A stretch of 64,000 nucleotides of DNA from Vibrio tritonius (GTDB taxonomy: Bacteria; Pseudomonadota; Gammaproteobacteria; Enterobacterales; Vibrionaceae): assembly GCF_001547935.1 (NCBI RefSeq), contig NZ_AP014635.1:3162001-3226000 (forward strand), given 5' to 3'. A model generated the notes under the pieces. The model saw nothing but the letters and a program-made list of their open reading frames with translations, was not told where the DNA came from and ran no database searches. How positions within the stretch are numbered: position 1 is the stretch's first letter; each line of letters begins with the position of its first letter. Below are positions 1 to 9,652 of this stretch, piece by piece. A program made the translations under genes and the position numbers.

Positions 1-663
1 GTTAACGTGACAACAGAAGAACTATTTAAAGGCAAAACCGTTATTGTATTTAGCCTACCTGGTGCATTCACCCCGACGTGTTCATCAAGCCACCTACCGC
101 GCTACAACGAGTTGTTCCCAGTATTCAAACAACACGGTGTTGATGAAATTCTATGTGTATCAGTAAACGATACATTCGTAATGAACGCATGGAAAGCCGA
201 CCAAGAAGCCGACAATATTACCTTCATTCCAGATGGTAACGGTGAGTTCACTGATGGCATGGGTATGCTTGTTGACAAAAATGACCTAGGTTTTGGCAAA
301 CGTTCATGGCGTTACAGCATGCTGGTTAAAGATGGCATCGTAGAAAAAATGTTTATCGAACCTAATGAACCAGGCGACCCGTTCAAAGTATCTGACGCAG
401 ACACCATGTTGAAACACATCGCGCCTAACTACCAAACTCAAGAATCGATTACTGTTTTTACAAAACCAGGTTGCCCATTCTGTGCAAAAGCAAAACAAGC
501 GCTACAAGAAGCACACCTACAATACGAAGAAGTGGTACTAGGTAAAGATGCAACCACAGTTAGCCTACGTGCTGTATCTGGCCGTACAACAGTTCCTCAA
601 GTATTCATTGGTGGTAAACACATCGGTGGTAGCGAAGAGTTAGAAACTTACTTAGCTAAATAA
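1..663 (+). CDS. Peroxiredoxin-glutaredoxin fusion protein (5' end cut by the window edge)
   Basis: Hybrid thiol peroxidase that reduces hydroperoxides and is recycled by its own glutaredoxin domain using glutathione. The reading frame is open from base 1, and the first internal start (GTG at 7) lies inside the family's conserved N-terminal region, so the true start is upstream of the window. The N-terminal part is a Prx5-type domain with the peroxidatic cysteine in GAFTPTCSS near base 79. The C-terminal part, from about base 445, is a glutaredoxin with CPFC at 472-483, a TVPQVFIGG cis-proline segment and a GG glutathione-binding turn. Family members are about 240 residues; 220 are visible here. 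In Vibrio this gene usually sits beside oxyR, which would lie just outside the window (recalled, not seen). Confidence 0.93.
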   Translation, partial: VNVTTEELFKGKTVIVFSLPGAFTPTCSSSHLPRYNELFPVFKQHGVDEILCVSVNDTFVMNAWKADQEADNITFIPDGNGEFTDGMGMLVDKNDLGFGKRSWRYSMLVKDGIVEKMFIEPNEPGDPFKVSDADTMLKHIAPNYQTQESITVFTKPGCPFCAKAKQALQEAHLQYEEVVLGKDATTVSLRAVSGRTTVPQVFIGGKHIGGSEELETYLAK

Positions 664-675
664 TAAGTCATGCGA

Positions 676-697
676 CTGGCTCCTTACGAGGAGCCAG
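676..697 (+). terminator. Hairpin after the Prx-Grx gene, weak terminator candidate
   Basis: CTGGCTCC (676-683) pairs with GGAGCCAG (690-697) around a 6-nt loop, starting 13 nt after the stop codon. No T run follows, so termination may be weak, or the hairpin may mark an mRNA end or protect it. Confidence 0.45.
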
Positions 698-716
698 CTC
701 TAAGACTCATTCATCA

Positions 717-792
717 GGACCCAATGCCTAGGGTCCAAATCTCGTAACTTACTTGATGATTCAGTGATGCCCTTGTCATCGCTAAGGACCCT
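717..792 (+). promoter_or_regulatory. Competing base-pairing segments in the leader of the Lpd-like gene
   Basis: GGACCC at 717-722 can pair with GGGTCC at 731-736. The same GGGTCC, with the A before it, can instead pair with GGACCCT at 786-792, which overlaps the Shine-Dalgarno sequence AAGGA (784-788) of the next gene. The segments are therefore mutually exclusive partners that could expose or hide the ribosome site. This is inferred from complementarity alone; the helices are short. Confidence 0.25.
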
Positions 793-794
793 TT

Positions 795-2252
795 ATGCAA
801 AAAATTCGTGTTGATGTCGCTGTCATTGGCGGTGGTACCGCAGGCTTAGGCGCTTACCGTGCAGCAAAAGCGCACACTTCTAGTGTTGTCATGATTGAAG
901 GCGGCCCGTATGGCACCACTTGTGCTCGTGTTGGTTGCATGCCGTCCAAGCTTCTGATTGCTGCTGCAGAAAGCGTACACAACATTCAAAAAGCTCCCGG
1001 TTTTGGCGTTCACCCCCAAGGCGAATTAATCATTAACGGTCGTGAAGTGATGGACCGTGTAAAACGTGAACGCGACCGTTTCGTTGGTTTTGTCCTTGAA
1101 GGTGTGGATGAAATCCCTGCGGAAGACAAAATCGCTGGCTATGCAAAATTCAAAGATGATCATACCCTAATTGTGGATGATCATACAGAAATCACTGCAG
1201 ATCGCATCGTCATTGCTACCGGTTCACGCCCTGCTTATCCGGGTGTTTGGAATGAATTAGGTGATCGCTTAGTCGTAAACGACGACGTATTTAACTGGGA
1301 TGACCTACCAGAAGCGGTTGCGGTATTTGGCCCAGGTGTGATCGGTCTAGAGCTAGGGCAATCACTGCATCGTCTTGGCGTGAAGGTGAAAGTGTTTGGC
1401 TTAGGTGGTCAAGTGGGTCCAATAACCGATCCTAAAATCATGTCTTACGCCACTAAAGCCTTCCAAGAAGAGTTCTACTTAGACCCAGATGTCAAAGTAG
1501 AAAGCATGAAGCGCATCGAAGGCTCGGACAAAGTTGAAATTCAATTCATCAACCATAACGGTGAATTAGAAACATTCGTTGTCGATTATGTACTGGCAGC
1601 GACTGGCCGTCGTCCTAATGTCGATAACTTAAATCTTGAATCAACCAACTTAGAAGTCGATGCGCGAGGCGTACCGAGTGCAGATCACTTCACTCTGCAA
1701 ACCTCTGTTAGCCATATTTTTATTGCTGGCGATGCCAGTAACCAGATTCCGTTATTGCATGAAGCGGCAGACCAAGCACGTATCGCAGGTGACAATGCAG
1801 GACGCTTCCCAGAACTTCGTGCGGGCTTACGCCGCTCACCAATTTCTGCTGTATTCTCTGATCCGCAGATTGCGATGGTTGGCGAAACGTTCAAACAGCT
1901 TTCAGCTCGTTTGGGTAACTGCGGCTGCTTCGCAACGGGTGAAGTATCGTTTGAGAACCAAGGTCGTTCTCGTGTGATGCTGCGCAATAAGGGCCTATTA
2001 CACGTTTACGCAGAACAAGGCACTGGTCGCTTCTTAGGCGCAGAGATGATGGGGCCAAATGCTGAACACTTAGCTCACCTACTGGCTTGGGCACATCAAA
2101 ACCAGATGACGATTTCTCAGATGTTAGATATGCCTTTCTACCATCCGGTGATTGAAGAAGGCGTACGTACTGCCCTACGTGACGTCAACGCAAAACTGCA
2201 CCTAGGACCAGAGATGATTAAACACTGCCTAGATTGTGGTCCGGGTTGTTAA
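795..2252 (+). CDS. Dihydrolipoyl dehydrogenase-like pyridine nucleotide-disulfide oxidoreductase with cysteine-rich tail
   Basis: FAD-dependent flavoprotein that moves electrons from NAD(P)H to a disulfide substrate. Visible are the N-terminal dinucleotide fold GGGTAG (residues 12-17), the redox-active pair C43/C48 in TTCARVGC, an NAD-binding GPGVIGLELG segment near the middle, an ATGRRP motif, an FAD-binding GDA motif and the dimer-interface YHP-EE motif near the C terminus. It is 485 aa, normal for the family. The extreme C terminus carries three more cysteines (C478, C481, C485), not a feature of ordinary E3 subunits. No 2-oxoacid dehydrogenase genes are nearby. The neighbour is a peroxide-reducing Prx-Grx, so a role in thiol redox defence is likelier than in a dehydrogenase complex (inference). 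The start has AAGGA 6 nt upstream. Confidence 0.85.
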   Translation: MQKIRVDVAVIGGGTAGLGAYRAAKAHTSSVVMIEGGPYGTTCARVGCMPSKLLIAAAESVHNIQKAPGFGVHPQGELIINGREVMDRVKRERDRFVGFVLEGVDEIPAEDKIAGYAKFKDDHTLIVDDHTEITADRIVIATGSRPAYPGVWNELGDRLVVNDDVFNWDDLPEAVAVFGPGVIGLELGQSLHRLGVKVKVFGLGGQVGPITDPKIMSYATKAFQEEFYLDPDVKVESMKRIEGSDKVEIQFINHNGELETFVVDYVLAATGRRPNVDNLNLESTNLEVDARGVPSADHFTLQTSVSHIFIAGDASNQIPLLHEAADQARIAGDNAGRFPELRAGLRRSPISAVFSDPQIAMVGETFKQLSARLGNCGCFATGEVSFENQGRSRVMLRNKGLLHVYAEQGTGRFLGAEMMGPNAEHLAHLLAWAHQNQMTISQMLDMPFYHPVIEEGVRTALRDVNAKLHLGPEMIKHCLDCGPGC

Positions 2253-2304
2253 GCCAATAACCATCCTATTCTAATAACAACAAAAGACATCCATGCCCTG
2301 CATT

Positions 2305-2333
2305 GCCCGACTTCCCCAAGTCGGGCCTTTTTA
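2305..2333 (+). terminator. Rho-independent terminator
   Basis: GCCCGACTT (2305-2313), loop CCCC, AAGTCGGGC (2318-2326), followed by CTTTTTA. It ends the Lpd-like transcript. Confidence 0.9.
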
Positions 2334-2429
2334 TTGCTTGGCTCGCTTATTCATTGGCATGCCCCCCTAGCGTTAGTTCACTTCTCTTCTCGCTTATCGA
2401 CGATATAATAACAACTCAATGGCATTGAA

Positions 2430-2699
2430 ATGAGACAACCTATGGCATGCAACTCATGTGAAGAGAACTGGTTTTGGAAGAAAATTGGCCGCTGCCAACG
2501 CTGTATGGATCAACTGACTACGCTATCAGTCGTATGTTGGGTGGTCTGGTATTTTGGTTTTCGTGATGACCCTCGTAGTGTCGGGTCGATTGCTCTGCTG
2601 TTTGCAGGATTTGCTTTTAACGCCTTGCTATTTCTCCATCTCTGGATGAAATTTGTCATCCTACCGTGGCGCGATCGTCAGAAACGATCCAAACATTGA
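2430..2699 (+). CDS. DUF3624 family small protein with two CxxC motifs and hydrophobic segments
   Basis: Short protein of 89 aa. The first third has two CxxC pairs (CNSC and CQRC), which look like a zinc-ribbon or rubredoxin-like knuckle; two hydrophobic stretches follow and the C terminus is basic. I recognise it as the uncharacterised DUF3624 family common in Vibrio; no function is known to me. The start is uncertain. ATG at 2430 and ATG at 2442 are both possible, and the second gives MACNSC as N terminus with a weak GAGA upstream. It lies alone between the terminators of the Lpd-like gene and the arg operon, in the position its homologue holds in V. cholerae (recalled). Confidence 0.75.
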   Translation: MRQPMACNSCEENWFWKKIGRCQRCMDQLTTLSVVCWVVWYFGFRDDPRSVGSIALLFAGFAFNALLFLHLWMKFVILPWRDRQKRSKH

Positions 2700-2753
2700 T
2701 CACTAACGCTTCAACCAGATCTTTGCTCCGTTGTTTTACTGAATTTCAGGCAT

Positions 2754-2788
2754 AAAAAAAGCCTCAGAACTAGCAGTTATTCTGAGGC
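2754..2788 (-). terminator. Terminator at the end of the argH transcript
   Basis: GCCTCAGAA (2761-2769), 10-nt loop, TTCTGAGGC (2780-2788). On the minus strand it is followed by seven T (A run 2754-2760). It lies about 150 nt beyond the argH stop and may also slow plus-strand transcripts from the DUF3624 gene. Confidence 0.8.
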
Positions 2789-2935
2789 TCTCTTAGATTC
2801 TTCTAAGAAAAAGCAGTGGTACTTTAATAGACACTGCTTTCCTGTATAGGTTCCAAGAAAAATGATCTTTTTTTATTTTTCTTGTCTATTAGTGGAAAAT
2901 CATTGCGTTACAAATCGTATAAAACTTAATCCATA

Positions 2936-4810
2936 TTAAGCGACGTGTGCTTTCGTGATCAATTTCTCGACAAGATTCACTTCTAGCGCCACTTCATCAC
3001 AAGCATGCTGACGTGGGCATTGCTCGCAATCTTTTAATACTTTTTCTGGTAACAAGGTTTTTGATGTCGGAATAAAGTCCTGTTTCATGAAAAACTCAGG
3101 GGTACGAGTCAACACAAAGACTTTCTTAATCGCCATCTTACGCGCTTTATTCACTAAGTAATGAACAATCGCGGTACCTTGACCTTGGTTTTGCCAGCCT
3201 GCTTCAACACCTAAAGAGCGTATTTCAGCCAATCCTGAGTCATACACGTAAAGTGATGCACAACCGGTGATTTCACCATTGTGTTCGGCAACGGCAAAAG
3301 AGCCAATATCACGCACGATTTCGTTACGTGAGCGAGGAAGATTTTCTCCCATGTTTGCCCAGTAAGTCACCATACCTTCTAACGCTTCTACATCCGTCAA
3401 CCGTGCGGGACGCACTTGTACTGAGGCGCTATCACGTTTTGCCAAACGTTTCTGTGCTTCTTCAACAGCGTAAGTGACTTGATGAGGAGCCACACCACCT
3501 TTTGCACTACGTTTTTCAAGACAAGACTCAATGGTTAGGATGGCATACACATCGCTATCGATAACGGGTGAAAACTCTTTTAGTTCATCAAGAGACAGCT
3601 CTTCAAGAGCACAACCTTTAGCAATTGCACCGACAACCGCCACACCCACAATATGGTGCGCTTCACGGAAAGGAATGCCTTTCGCAACTAGATAATCTGC
3701 TAATTCAGTTGCATTCGCATAGCCTTGTTTTGCCGCTTCCAAAGTGCGTTGTTCGTTTACTTTGATACCATCGAAACAAAGCGATGCCATTTCCATGCAG
3801 TCGTTCCATGTATCTAACGCATCAAACAAGCCTTCTTTGTCTTCCTGCATATCTTTGTTATACGCAAGAGGCAGCGCTTTCACTGTCATCATCATACCAG
3901 CCAGTGAACCGTACACACGGCCAGTCTTACCACGAATAAGCTCTAGTGCATCTGGGTTTTTCTTCTGTGGCATCAAAGAGGAACCTGAAGTTACCGTATC
4001 CGATAATTCAATAAAACCTGATTCGCCAGAGTTGTAGAAAATCATGTCTTCAGCAAGACGAGATAAGTGAATCATGGAGATAGAAGCGACAGACATCAGC
4101 TCCATCACATGATCACGGTCAGAAACCGAGTCTAGAGAGTTACGAGTCGCACGGCGGAAACCCAAGTTATACGCCAATTTTTCACGATCGATAGGATAAG
4201 CAGTACCCGCTAGCGCACCAGAACCTAATGGGCAAGTATCTAAACGTTTAATCGCATCCTCAAGACGCGAGTAATCACGCTCGAACATTTCTGAGTAGGC
4301 TAAACACCAGTGTGCAAAGGTCACTGGTTGTGCGCGTTGTAAGTGGGTGTAACCTGGCAACACAGTATCGTTGTGCTCGCTTGCTACCGTCACCAATTTA
4401 GTTTGTAGGCGGTCTAAGGTCATCAAAATCTGACGGCCCTGCTGGCGACACCATAGCTTAAGGTCAGTTGCTACTTGGTCGTTACGTGAACGGCCAGTAT
4501 GTAATTTTTTGCCGAGATCACCCACTTTGTTAATCAGTTGCTGCTCAACCCAAGAGTGAATGTCTTCTGCATCGGATGCTAAGATCTGCTCTGGATCTTC
4601 CATCACTTCCATTTTCAACTCATTGAGAGCAAGCTCTAAACGCTGTTGTTCTTCTTCAGTCAGAACATTAACCGATACAAGAGCTTTAGACCAAGCAACA
4701 GAACCGACAATATCTTGCTCAGCCAATCGGTAATCGAAGCGCAATGAATCATTAAACTGTTTAAATCTTGTATCTGCTGCTTGGGTAAATCTTCCGCCCC
4801 ATAATGCCAT
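2936..4810 (-). CDS. argH: Argininosuccinate lyase fused to an ArgA-like N-acetyltransferase domain, ArgH(A)
   Basis: The N-terminal part (about residues 1-455) is argininosuccinate lyase, which splits argininosuccinate into arginine and fumarate in the last step of arginine synthesis. The superfamily signature loop [12 protein letters not shown] is plainly visible. The C-terminal part (from about residue 465, starting [12 protein letters not shown]) is a GNAT acetyltransferase with the acetyl-CoA motif QNQGQGTA and a cysteine-rich end. In Vibrio and Alteromonas this extra domain supplies N-acetylglutamate synthase activity, the first step (established for ArgH(A) proteins). The total of 624 aa against about 460 for plain ArgH confirms the fusion. 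The start has AGGAG 7 nt upstream. It is last in the argCBGH direction but separated from argG by a terminator-like hairpin. Confidence 0.96.
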   Translation of the reverse strand: MALWGGRFTQAADTRFKQFNDSLRFDYRLAEQDIVGSVAWSKALVSVNVLTEEEQQRLELALNELKMEVMEDPEQILASDAEDIHSWVEQQLINKVGDLGKKLHTGRSRNDQVATDLKLWCRQQGRQILMTLDRLQTKLVTVASEHNDTVLPGYTHLQRAQPVTFAHWCLAYSEMFERDYSRLEDAIKRLDTCPLGSGALAGTAYPIDREKLAYNLGFRRATRNSLDSVSDRDHVMELMSVASISMIHLSRLAEDMIFYNSGESGFIELSDTVTSGSSLMPQKKNPDALELIRGKTGRVYGSLAGMMMTVKALPLAYNKDMQEDKEGLFDALDTWNDCMEMASLCFDGIKVNEQRTLEAAKQGYANATELADYLVAKGIPFREAHHIVGVAVVGAIAKGCALEELSLDELKEFSPVIDSDVYAILTIESCLEKRSAKGGVAPHQVTYAVEEAQKRLAKRDSASVQVRPARLTDVEALEGMVTYWANMGENLPRSRNEIVRDIGSFAVAEHNGEITGCASLYVYDSGLAEIRSLGVEAGWQNQGQGTAIVHYLVNKARKMAIKKVFVLTRTPEFFMKQDFIPTSKTLLPEKVLKDCEQCPRQHACDEVALEVNLVEKLITKAHVA

Positions 4811-4886
4811 TGCGTTTCTCCTGCTACTTTAGTGCCTAATCACTAAGGAGGTGACTAGAATTGCTTCATTATTGCCAGTGTTTGTT

Positions 4887-4936
4887 ATACCTAAGTAACC
4901 TTAATTACAGTTACTTTCTGAAAGTTACTTGGGTAT
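4887..4936. repeat. Minimal 50-bp copy of the TATACCCAA palindromic repeat
   Basis: ATACCTAAGTAAC at the left end is answered by GTTACTTGGGTAT at the right end, leaving a short middle. The ends match the termini of the larger repeats at 58702-58967 and 53705-53810. It lies between argG and argH, just past the hairpin after argG on the minus strand. Confidence 0.6.
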
Positions 4937-4948
4937 CGCTTATTTTGT

Positions 4949-4977
4949 TAAAAGGGGGAGCGTCAATAGACGCTCCC
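4949..4977 (-). terminator. Hairpin after argG, terminator or attenuator
   Basis: On the minus strand GGGAGCGTC, loop TATT, GACGCTCCC is followed by CCTTTT. The plus-strand arms are 4956-4964 and 4969-4977. It lies about 30 nt past the argG stop and would reduce read-through into argH. Confidence 0.75.
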
Positions 4978-5006
4978 TCTATTCTATTTTGCTTTGAAGT
5001 ACTTTA

Positions 5007-6221
5007 TTACTTTTTAGCCGCGTTTAGAGAACGAATACGGCTTGCCAAAGAGTATAGACGGATGAAGCCGCCTGCATGGCTTTGGTCGTAAACATCGTCA
5101 GCACCGAATGTCGCAAACTCTTCAGAGTACAAGCTGTTGTCTGAACGTTTTTGCGTTGCTGTTGCTTGGCCTTTGTAAAGTTTGATAACCACTTCGCCGT
5201 TCACATCTTCTGCTAGAGATTCTGCAGCAGCCATGATGGATTTACATAGTGGAGTGAACCAACGACCATCATAAACAAGTTGCGATGCTTTCACGCCAAG
5301 CTCTTCACGGAATTCGAACGATGTTTTGTCTAGTACAAGTTGCTCAACTGCACGAAGCGCTTCCATCATGATGGTGCCTCCTGGAGTTTCATAACAACCA
5401 CGAGACTTCATACCCACTAGACGGTTTTCAACGATGTCGATACGACCGATACCGTGTTTTGCGCCCACTTCGTTAAGCTCGATAAGCGCTTGGTAAGGAG
5501 AAAGTTCTTTGCCGTTAACTGCAACCACTTCGCCTTTTTCTACTTTGATAGTAAGGTATTCAGCTTCGTTAGGCGCTTTTTCTGGATCGGTTGTCCAAGC
5601 CCAGCAATCATCGTTTGGCGCGTTCCAAGTGCTTTCTAGAACACCACCTTCAGTAGAGATGTGCCATGCGTTGGCATCACGAGAGTAGATTTTAGTCAGA
5701 GATGCAGTACATGGAATATTACGAGCCGCTAGGTAGTCTAGACACTCTTCACGGCTTACAAGATCCCATTCACGCCATGGTGCAATTACGTGTAGGTCTG
5801 GTGCTAGTGCAGCGAAGGCACCTTCGAAACGAACTTGGTCGTTACCTTTACCAGTACAACCGTGAGCCAGTGCATCTGCACCCACTTTACGAGCCACTTC
5901 CACTTGCGCTTTAGCAATGATTGGACGAGCCATTGAAGTACCTAGTAGGTATTTACCTTCGTAGTAAGCGCCGGTTTTAAGCGTTGGGTAGATGTACTCT
6001 TTAACCATCTCTTCTTTTAGGTCAACAACGTGACATTCTGAAGCACCAGAAGCGATCGCTTTCTCCTCGATACCAACCAGTTCGTCAGCACCTTGACCAA
6101 CATCGGCCACGAATGCAACCACTTCACAACCGTAGTTTTCTTTTAGCCATGGGATGATTACTGAGGTATCAAGACCGCCAGAATAAGCCACAACCACTTT
6201 TTTCACTTCTACTTTACTCAT
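5007..6221 (-). CDS. argG: Argininosuccinate synthase
   Basis: Joins citrulline and aspartate with ATP hydrolysis to make argininosuccinate, the step before ArgH. The N-terminal ATP-pyrophosphatase loop AYSGGLDTS is intact, followed by the family stretches GCTGKGNDQ and CYETPGGT. From the ATG at 6221 the protein is 404 aa, the usual size. An in-frame upstream codon at 6236 would overlap the Shine-Dalgarno region, and the conserved family N terminus MSKVEVKK begins at 6221, so I chose that start (GGAG 9 nt upstream). It follows argB by 71 nt in the same direction, as in Vibrio arg clusters. Confidence 0.96.
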   Translation of the reverse strand: MSKVEVKKVVVAYSGGLDTSVIIPWLKENYGCEVVAFVADVGQGADELVGIEEKAIASGASECHVVDLKEEMVKEYIYPTLKTGAYYEGKYLLGTSMARPIIAKAQVEVARKVGADALAHGCTGKGNDQVRFEGAFAALAPDLHVIAPWREWDLVSREECLDYLAARNIPCTASLTKIYSRDANAWHISTEGGVLESTWNAPNDDCWAWTTDPEKAPNEAEYLTIKVEKGEVVAVNGKELSPYQALIELNEVGAKHGIGRIDIVENRLVGMKSRGCYETPGGTIMMEALRAVEQLVLDKTSFEFREELGVKASQLVYDGRWFTPLCKSIMAAAESLAEDVNGEVVIKLYKGQATATQKRSDNSLYSEEFATFGADDVYDQSHAGGFIRLYSLASRIRSLNAAKK

Positions 6222-6292
6222 TATTCTATTCTCCACGTTCCTGGCTCTGCGCTCGGCGGTCAGTGCTCAGGTAATGTATCCATTTTGTTCGA

Positions 6293-7084
6293 TTATTGAG
6301 GTAAAAATTGAGTACCGATGCTTTCACCGGCAAATAATTTGGTTAATTTTTCAGGGCTACGCCAGCTCGCCACTTCCACAGGGCGACCAAGATCGTGTGC
6401 CGCTTCTAAAGCTGCTTTCACTTTGACAATCATGCCGTCAGTGATCACTTGTTGTTCAATTAATGCATCCGCTTGAGCACTATCTAAACCAGCGATCAAT
6501 TCACGGTTACCATCCAGTACACCACTGACATCAGAAAGCAGCGCCAAATCAGCATCCAAGGCTTTCGCGACGGCCACTGCAGCTTGGTCTGCATTCACAT
6601 TCATCATCTGCCCTTCTTGGGTCAAACCGATGGAACTGATAATGGGTAATGCATGGGTTGCTAATAGTGCCTTAAGTACGGTTGCATCACCTGCTGTAGC
6701 AAGGCCAACAGCACCCAGTTCAGGATCCAATTCCGTCACTTGACACAAACCGCCATCAGCAAGACACAGCCCAACAGGATTAAGACCCAATTTCATCGCA
6801 TGACCTTGCAGCATTTTATTTGCTGTACCCGCAAGAGCACCCGCGATGAAACCGATTTGATCATATGGCGTAACACGCAAACCGTTCTTTTTCACGGTTG
6901 GCAAATTCAGCTTAGCCATTAAGTCATCAACTAAATAGCCACCACCATGAACAATCACAATGTGACGATTGGCTTGTTGTTGATAGGTAACAATTGCATT
7001 AAATAACTGCGCCAAAGTATCTGTGTTATCTAATACTGCGCCACCTAACTTAATCACTAATGGGGCTGGTTGTGTTGCTGTCAT
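6293..7084 (-). CDS. argB: Acetylglutamate kinase
   Basis: Phosphorylates N-acetylglutamate, the second step of arginine synthesis, in the cytoplasm. The amino-acid-kinase fold is shown by the N-terminal IKLGGAVLD, the substrate loop [10 protein letters not shown], the [10 protein letters not shown] helix and the ATP-binding [10 protein letters not shown]. The 263 aa length matches the short enterobacterial and Vibrio type; it lacks the N-terminal extension seen in arginine-feedback-inhibited kinases, so it is probably not the main feedback point (inference from family knowledge). AAGGA lies about 8 nt before the ATG. It is 30 nt downstream of argC and surely co-transcribed with it. Confidence 0.96.
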   Translation of the reverse strand: MTATQPAPLVIKLGGAVLDNTDTLAQLFNAIVTYQQQANRHIVIVHGGGYLVDDLMAKLNLPTVKKNGLRVTPYDQIGFIAGALAGTANKMLQGHAMKLGLNPVGLCLADGGLCQVTELDPELGAVGLATAGDATVLKALLATHALPIISSIGLTQEGQMMNVNADQAAVAVAKALDADLALLSDVSGVLDGNRELIAGLDSAQADALIEQQVITDGMIVKVKAALEAAHDLGRPVEVASWRSPEKLTKLFAGESIGTQFLPQ

Positions 7085-7114
7085 AACGAAATCCTTGTGA
7101 ATGCGATAACCGAA

Positions 7115-8119
7115 TTAAACCAACGCAGTTAGCTCAGCAAATCCGTAGTGGATATTTAGACATTGCATTGCCTGTGCTGACGCCCCTTTAAGCAAGTTAT
7201 CAATCGCCGAAACGACGATGATGTGCTCGCCTTGTACCTTCCAGCCGATATCGCAGAAAGGGGTAAATTCCACATTTTGAATGCTTGGTAATGAACCATG
7301 AAGTAAACGAACCGCAGGCTTATCTGCGTATGCTTGCTCGAATGCTTGATTCACTTGTTCTTCAGTCACACCTTGCGCCAACTTCATCGTGATAGTCGCC
7401 AAAATGCCACGTTTAAAATTGCCAAGGTGCGGCGTGAAAATCACATCGCAATCAAGGTGTGTAGCAATCTCTGGTTGGTGACGGTGAGTAAACACGCCGT
7501 AAGGCTGCAGGCTCACTTCACAGAAACTGTTGGTCATGGTTGCTTTACGACCAGCACCCGTCACACCACTCACGGCATTAATCACTGGCCATTGGGTCGC
7601 ATCATTCAAGCCATTAACAACCAATGGTTTAATTGCTAATTGAGACGCGGTTGGGTAACAACCAGCCACTGCCACTAGTGGCGTCGATTTGATCGCTTCT
7701 GCATTCCATTCAGCTAAACCGTAAACGGCCTTTTCTAACCAGTTCACATGTTCGTGCTCGAAACCGTAGTAGGTTGGATAAAACTCTGCGTTATTAACAC
7801 GGAACGCGCCGGACAAATCAAACACCTGACAGCCATTCTCTAAGAAGATAGGAGCCAAGTCGTGGCTCACTTGGTGAGCGGTTGCCAGAAAAACCACATC
7901 GCAAGATTGCGCGACTTCAGCGACGTCTACTAGCGGTTGTACAGGGAAATCAATTAGTCCTGCCAGCTTACCGTGCAGCTGAGAAATCGATTTTCCAGCA
8001 TCAACACTGTTGGCTGAAACATATAAACCTGATAGCGTGAGCTCTGGATGTTTCTGCACCATGAGAGCGAGCTCTGCCCCTGTGTAACCGCTTGCGCCGA
8101 TGATTGTGGTTTTTAGCAT
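7115..8119 (-). CDS. argC: N-acetyl-gamma-glutamyl-phosphate reductase
   Basis: NADPH-dependent reduction of N-acetylglutamyl phosphate to the semialdehyde, the third step of arginine synthesis. The N terminus has the Rossmann motif [10 protein letters not shown], and the catalytic cysteine lies in VAGCYPTAS. The 334 aa length is typical. It is the first gene of the minus-strand argCBGH series and diverges from argE across 155 bp that should hold both promoters and ArgR sites. Confidence 0.96.
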   Translation of the reverse strand: MLKTTIIGASGYTGAELALMVQKHPELTLSGLYVSANSVDAGKSISQLHGKLAGLIDFPVQPLVDVAEVAQSCDVVFLATAHQVSHDLAPIFLENGCQVFDLSGAFRVNNAEFYPTYYGFEHEHVNWLEKAVYGLAEWNAEAIKSTPLVAVAGCYPTASQLAIKPLVVNGLNDATQWPVINAVSGVTGAGRKATMTNSFCEVSLQPYGVFTHRHQPEIATHLDCDVIFTPHLGNFKRGILATITMKLAQGVTEEQVNQAFEQAYADKPAVRLLHGSLPSIQNVEFTPFCDIGWKVQGEHIIVVSAIDNLLKGASAQAMQCLNIHYGFAELTALV

Positions 8120-8274
8120 CTCAATTACCCAAATTAGCCGATAAAAGCCGACATTTAAAACTGCGTATTAATTATTAAAATAAAGCTTAATTCGGTTTTT
8201 TATTCATTAAAAGTGATTTAATATGTGTTTTACCTTTTCAGCGTATTTCTGTCAATAGTAGGAGCAAAGTTTCT
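8120..8274. promoter_or_regulatory. Divergent argC/argE control region with possible ArgR boxes
   Basis: This is the only space between the two divergent arg transcripts. It is AT-rich, with two stretches resembling half-conserved 18-bp ARG boxes: one around 8164-8180 (GTATTAATTATTAA) and one around 8200-8219 (TTATTCATTAAAAGTGA). Neither is a strong match, so ArgR binding rests mainly on what is known of this locus in enterobacteria and Vibrio. AGGAG before argE is spaced somewhat far (about 11 nt). Confidence 0.45.
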
Positions 8275-9414
8275 ATGCAATTACCTAGTTTCCTCGAGGT
8301 TTATGAAGGTCTTATTTCGACCTCTTCAATTAGTGCTTCCGATCCAAGTATGGACGAAGGCAACGCGCAAGTGTGTGCCAAAATGGCGACATGGTTAACC
8401 TCATTTGGCTTTAAGGTTGAGCTAGAAGAAGTGGAACCGGGCAAGGTCAACTTGATAGCCCAAAAAGGCGAAGGTGAAGGCGGCTTACTCTTTTCTGGAC
8501 ATACCGACACCGTGCCCTACGATGAAGGCCGCTGGAATTTCAACCCTCACAAGCTAACTCAAGCCAATAACCGTTTTTACGGGTTAGGCACAGCAGACAT
8601 GAAAGGCTTCTTTGCCTTTGTGATGGAAGCGGTGAAAAAAATTGACGATTGGGATAAACAGAAAAAGCCTATTTATATTCTCGCCACCTGTGACGAAGAA
8701 ACCACCATGCTTGGCGCCCGTCATTTCTCGAGCAATGCCCCATTCAAACCGGATTACTGCATTATTGGTGAGCCAACCAGCTTAGTACCTGTCTATGCCC
8801 ACAAAGGCCATATGGCGAATGTAGTACGTGTCACTGGTAAGTCGGGTCACTCTTCCAACCCCGCGTTTGGTGTTAACGCTATTGAAGTCATGCATGAAGT
8901 ACTTTATGCCATTATGAAATTACGTGACACCTTAGCCAAAACCTATCATCACCCTGGTTTTGAAATTCCAAACCCAACTTTGAACTTAGGCCATATCCAT
9001 GGTGGGGATAGCGCTAACCGCATTTGTGGCTGTTGTGAACTGCACTACGATGTACGCCCACTACCTGGCATGAGCCTCGATGGGCTCAATAACCTATTAA
9101 AAGACGCTTTGAAAGAAGTGGAAGCCAAATGGCCAGGACGCATCGAAGTCACCCCTTTGCATGATTCCATTCCTGGTTACGAATGCGACCACAACCATCA
9201 TTTTGTTCAAGAAATTGGTCATCTATGTGGTAAAGAAGCAGAGACAGTAAACTACTGTACCGAAGCACCTTATTTACAAGAGGTTTGTCCAACATTGGTG
9301 ATGGGACCAGGATCGATTGAACAAGCCCACCAGCCAGATGAGTTTCTTGCCTTCGAGTTCATTGACCCAACAATTTCTGTACTGTCAAAAGCAATGTACA
9401 AGTACTGTTTTTAA
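8275..9414 (+). CDS. argE: Acetylornithine deacetylase
   Basis: Zinc M20-family amidohydrolase that releases ornithine and acetate from N-acetylornithine. Visible are the metal ligand motif [10 protein letters not shown], the second metal aspartate in [10 protein letters not shown], the catalytic and ligand acidic pair CDEETT, and the dimerisation-domain histidine region KGHMANVV. The 379 aa length is close to E. coli ArgE (383). It is transcribed away from argC. An ArgE-based linear route and the ArgA-like domain of ArgH(A) fit together: there is no need for an ArgJ that recycles acetyl groups. Confidence 0.96.
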   Translation: MQLPSFLEVYEGLISTSSISASDPSMDEGNAQVCAKMATWLTSFGFKVELEEVEPGKVNLIAQKGEGEGGLLFSGHTDTVPYDEGRWNFNPHKLTQANNRFYGLGTADMKGFFAFVMEAVKKIDDWDKQKKPIYILATCDEETTMLGARHFSSNAPFKPDYCIIGEPTSLVPVYAHKGHMANVVRVTGKSGHSSNPAFGVNAIEVMHEVLYAIMKLRDTLAKTYHHPGFEIPNPTLNLGHIHGGDSANRICGCCELHYDVRPLPGMSLDGLNNLLKDALKEVEAKWPGRIEVTPLHDSIPGYECDHNHHFVQEIGHLCGKEAETVNYCTEAPYLQEVCPTLVMGPGSIEQAHQPDEFLAFEFIDPTISVLSKAMYKYCF

Positions 9415-9427
9415 TTCATCGTATACG

Positions 9428-9457
9428 AAGATCGTGCTTATCTAGCACGATCTTTTG
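9428..9457 (+). terminator. argE terminator
   Basis: AAGATCGTGCT (9428-9438), 5-nt loop, AGCACGATCTT (9444-9454), followed by TTGG; the stem's own T residues join the short U run. Confidence 0.8.
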
Positions 9458-9565
9458 GTGATTGGTTCGATTTATGAAAGAAAGTTTCAGTAGTGGTGAT
9501 ATTAAGCAACAGTGTGTTCATTAATCTGTACGATTATTGATACAACGCAAGCTTAAAACCTTTAA

Positions 9566-9602
9566 TTGACGCCACTATACAAACTGTAGTTAGATTGTAT
9601 AG
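9566..9602 (+). promoter_or_regulatory. Possible ppc promoter with inverted repeat
   Basis: A near-consensus -35 element TTGACG (9566-9571) is followed by an inverted repeat, CTATACAA (9575-9582) and TTGTATAG (9595-9602). The -10 is unclear; TTAGAT at 18 nt spacing is the best candidate. The repeat could be an operator, but I cannot name the protein. Confidence 0.35.
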
Positions 9603-9652
9603 CTAACTAAAAAACATTGGATGTAATTTTATTTCAAAGCAGGACGACGACA

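Noticed and set aside
1660..1977. Open frame of 105 codons inside the Lpd-like gene
   Set aside because: A different frame fully within a clearly conserved gene; its composition is unlike a real protein.
4861..5091. Plus-strand open frame over the argG-argH space
   Set aside because: It spans a palindrome and terminator and ends inside argG in antisense; no sign of a real product.
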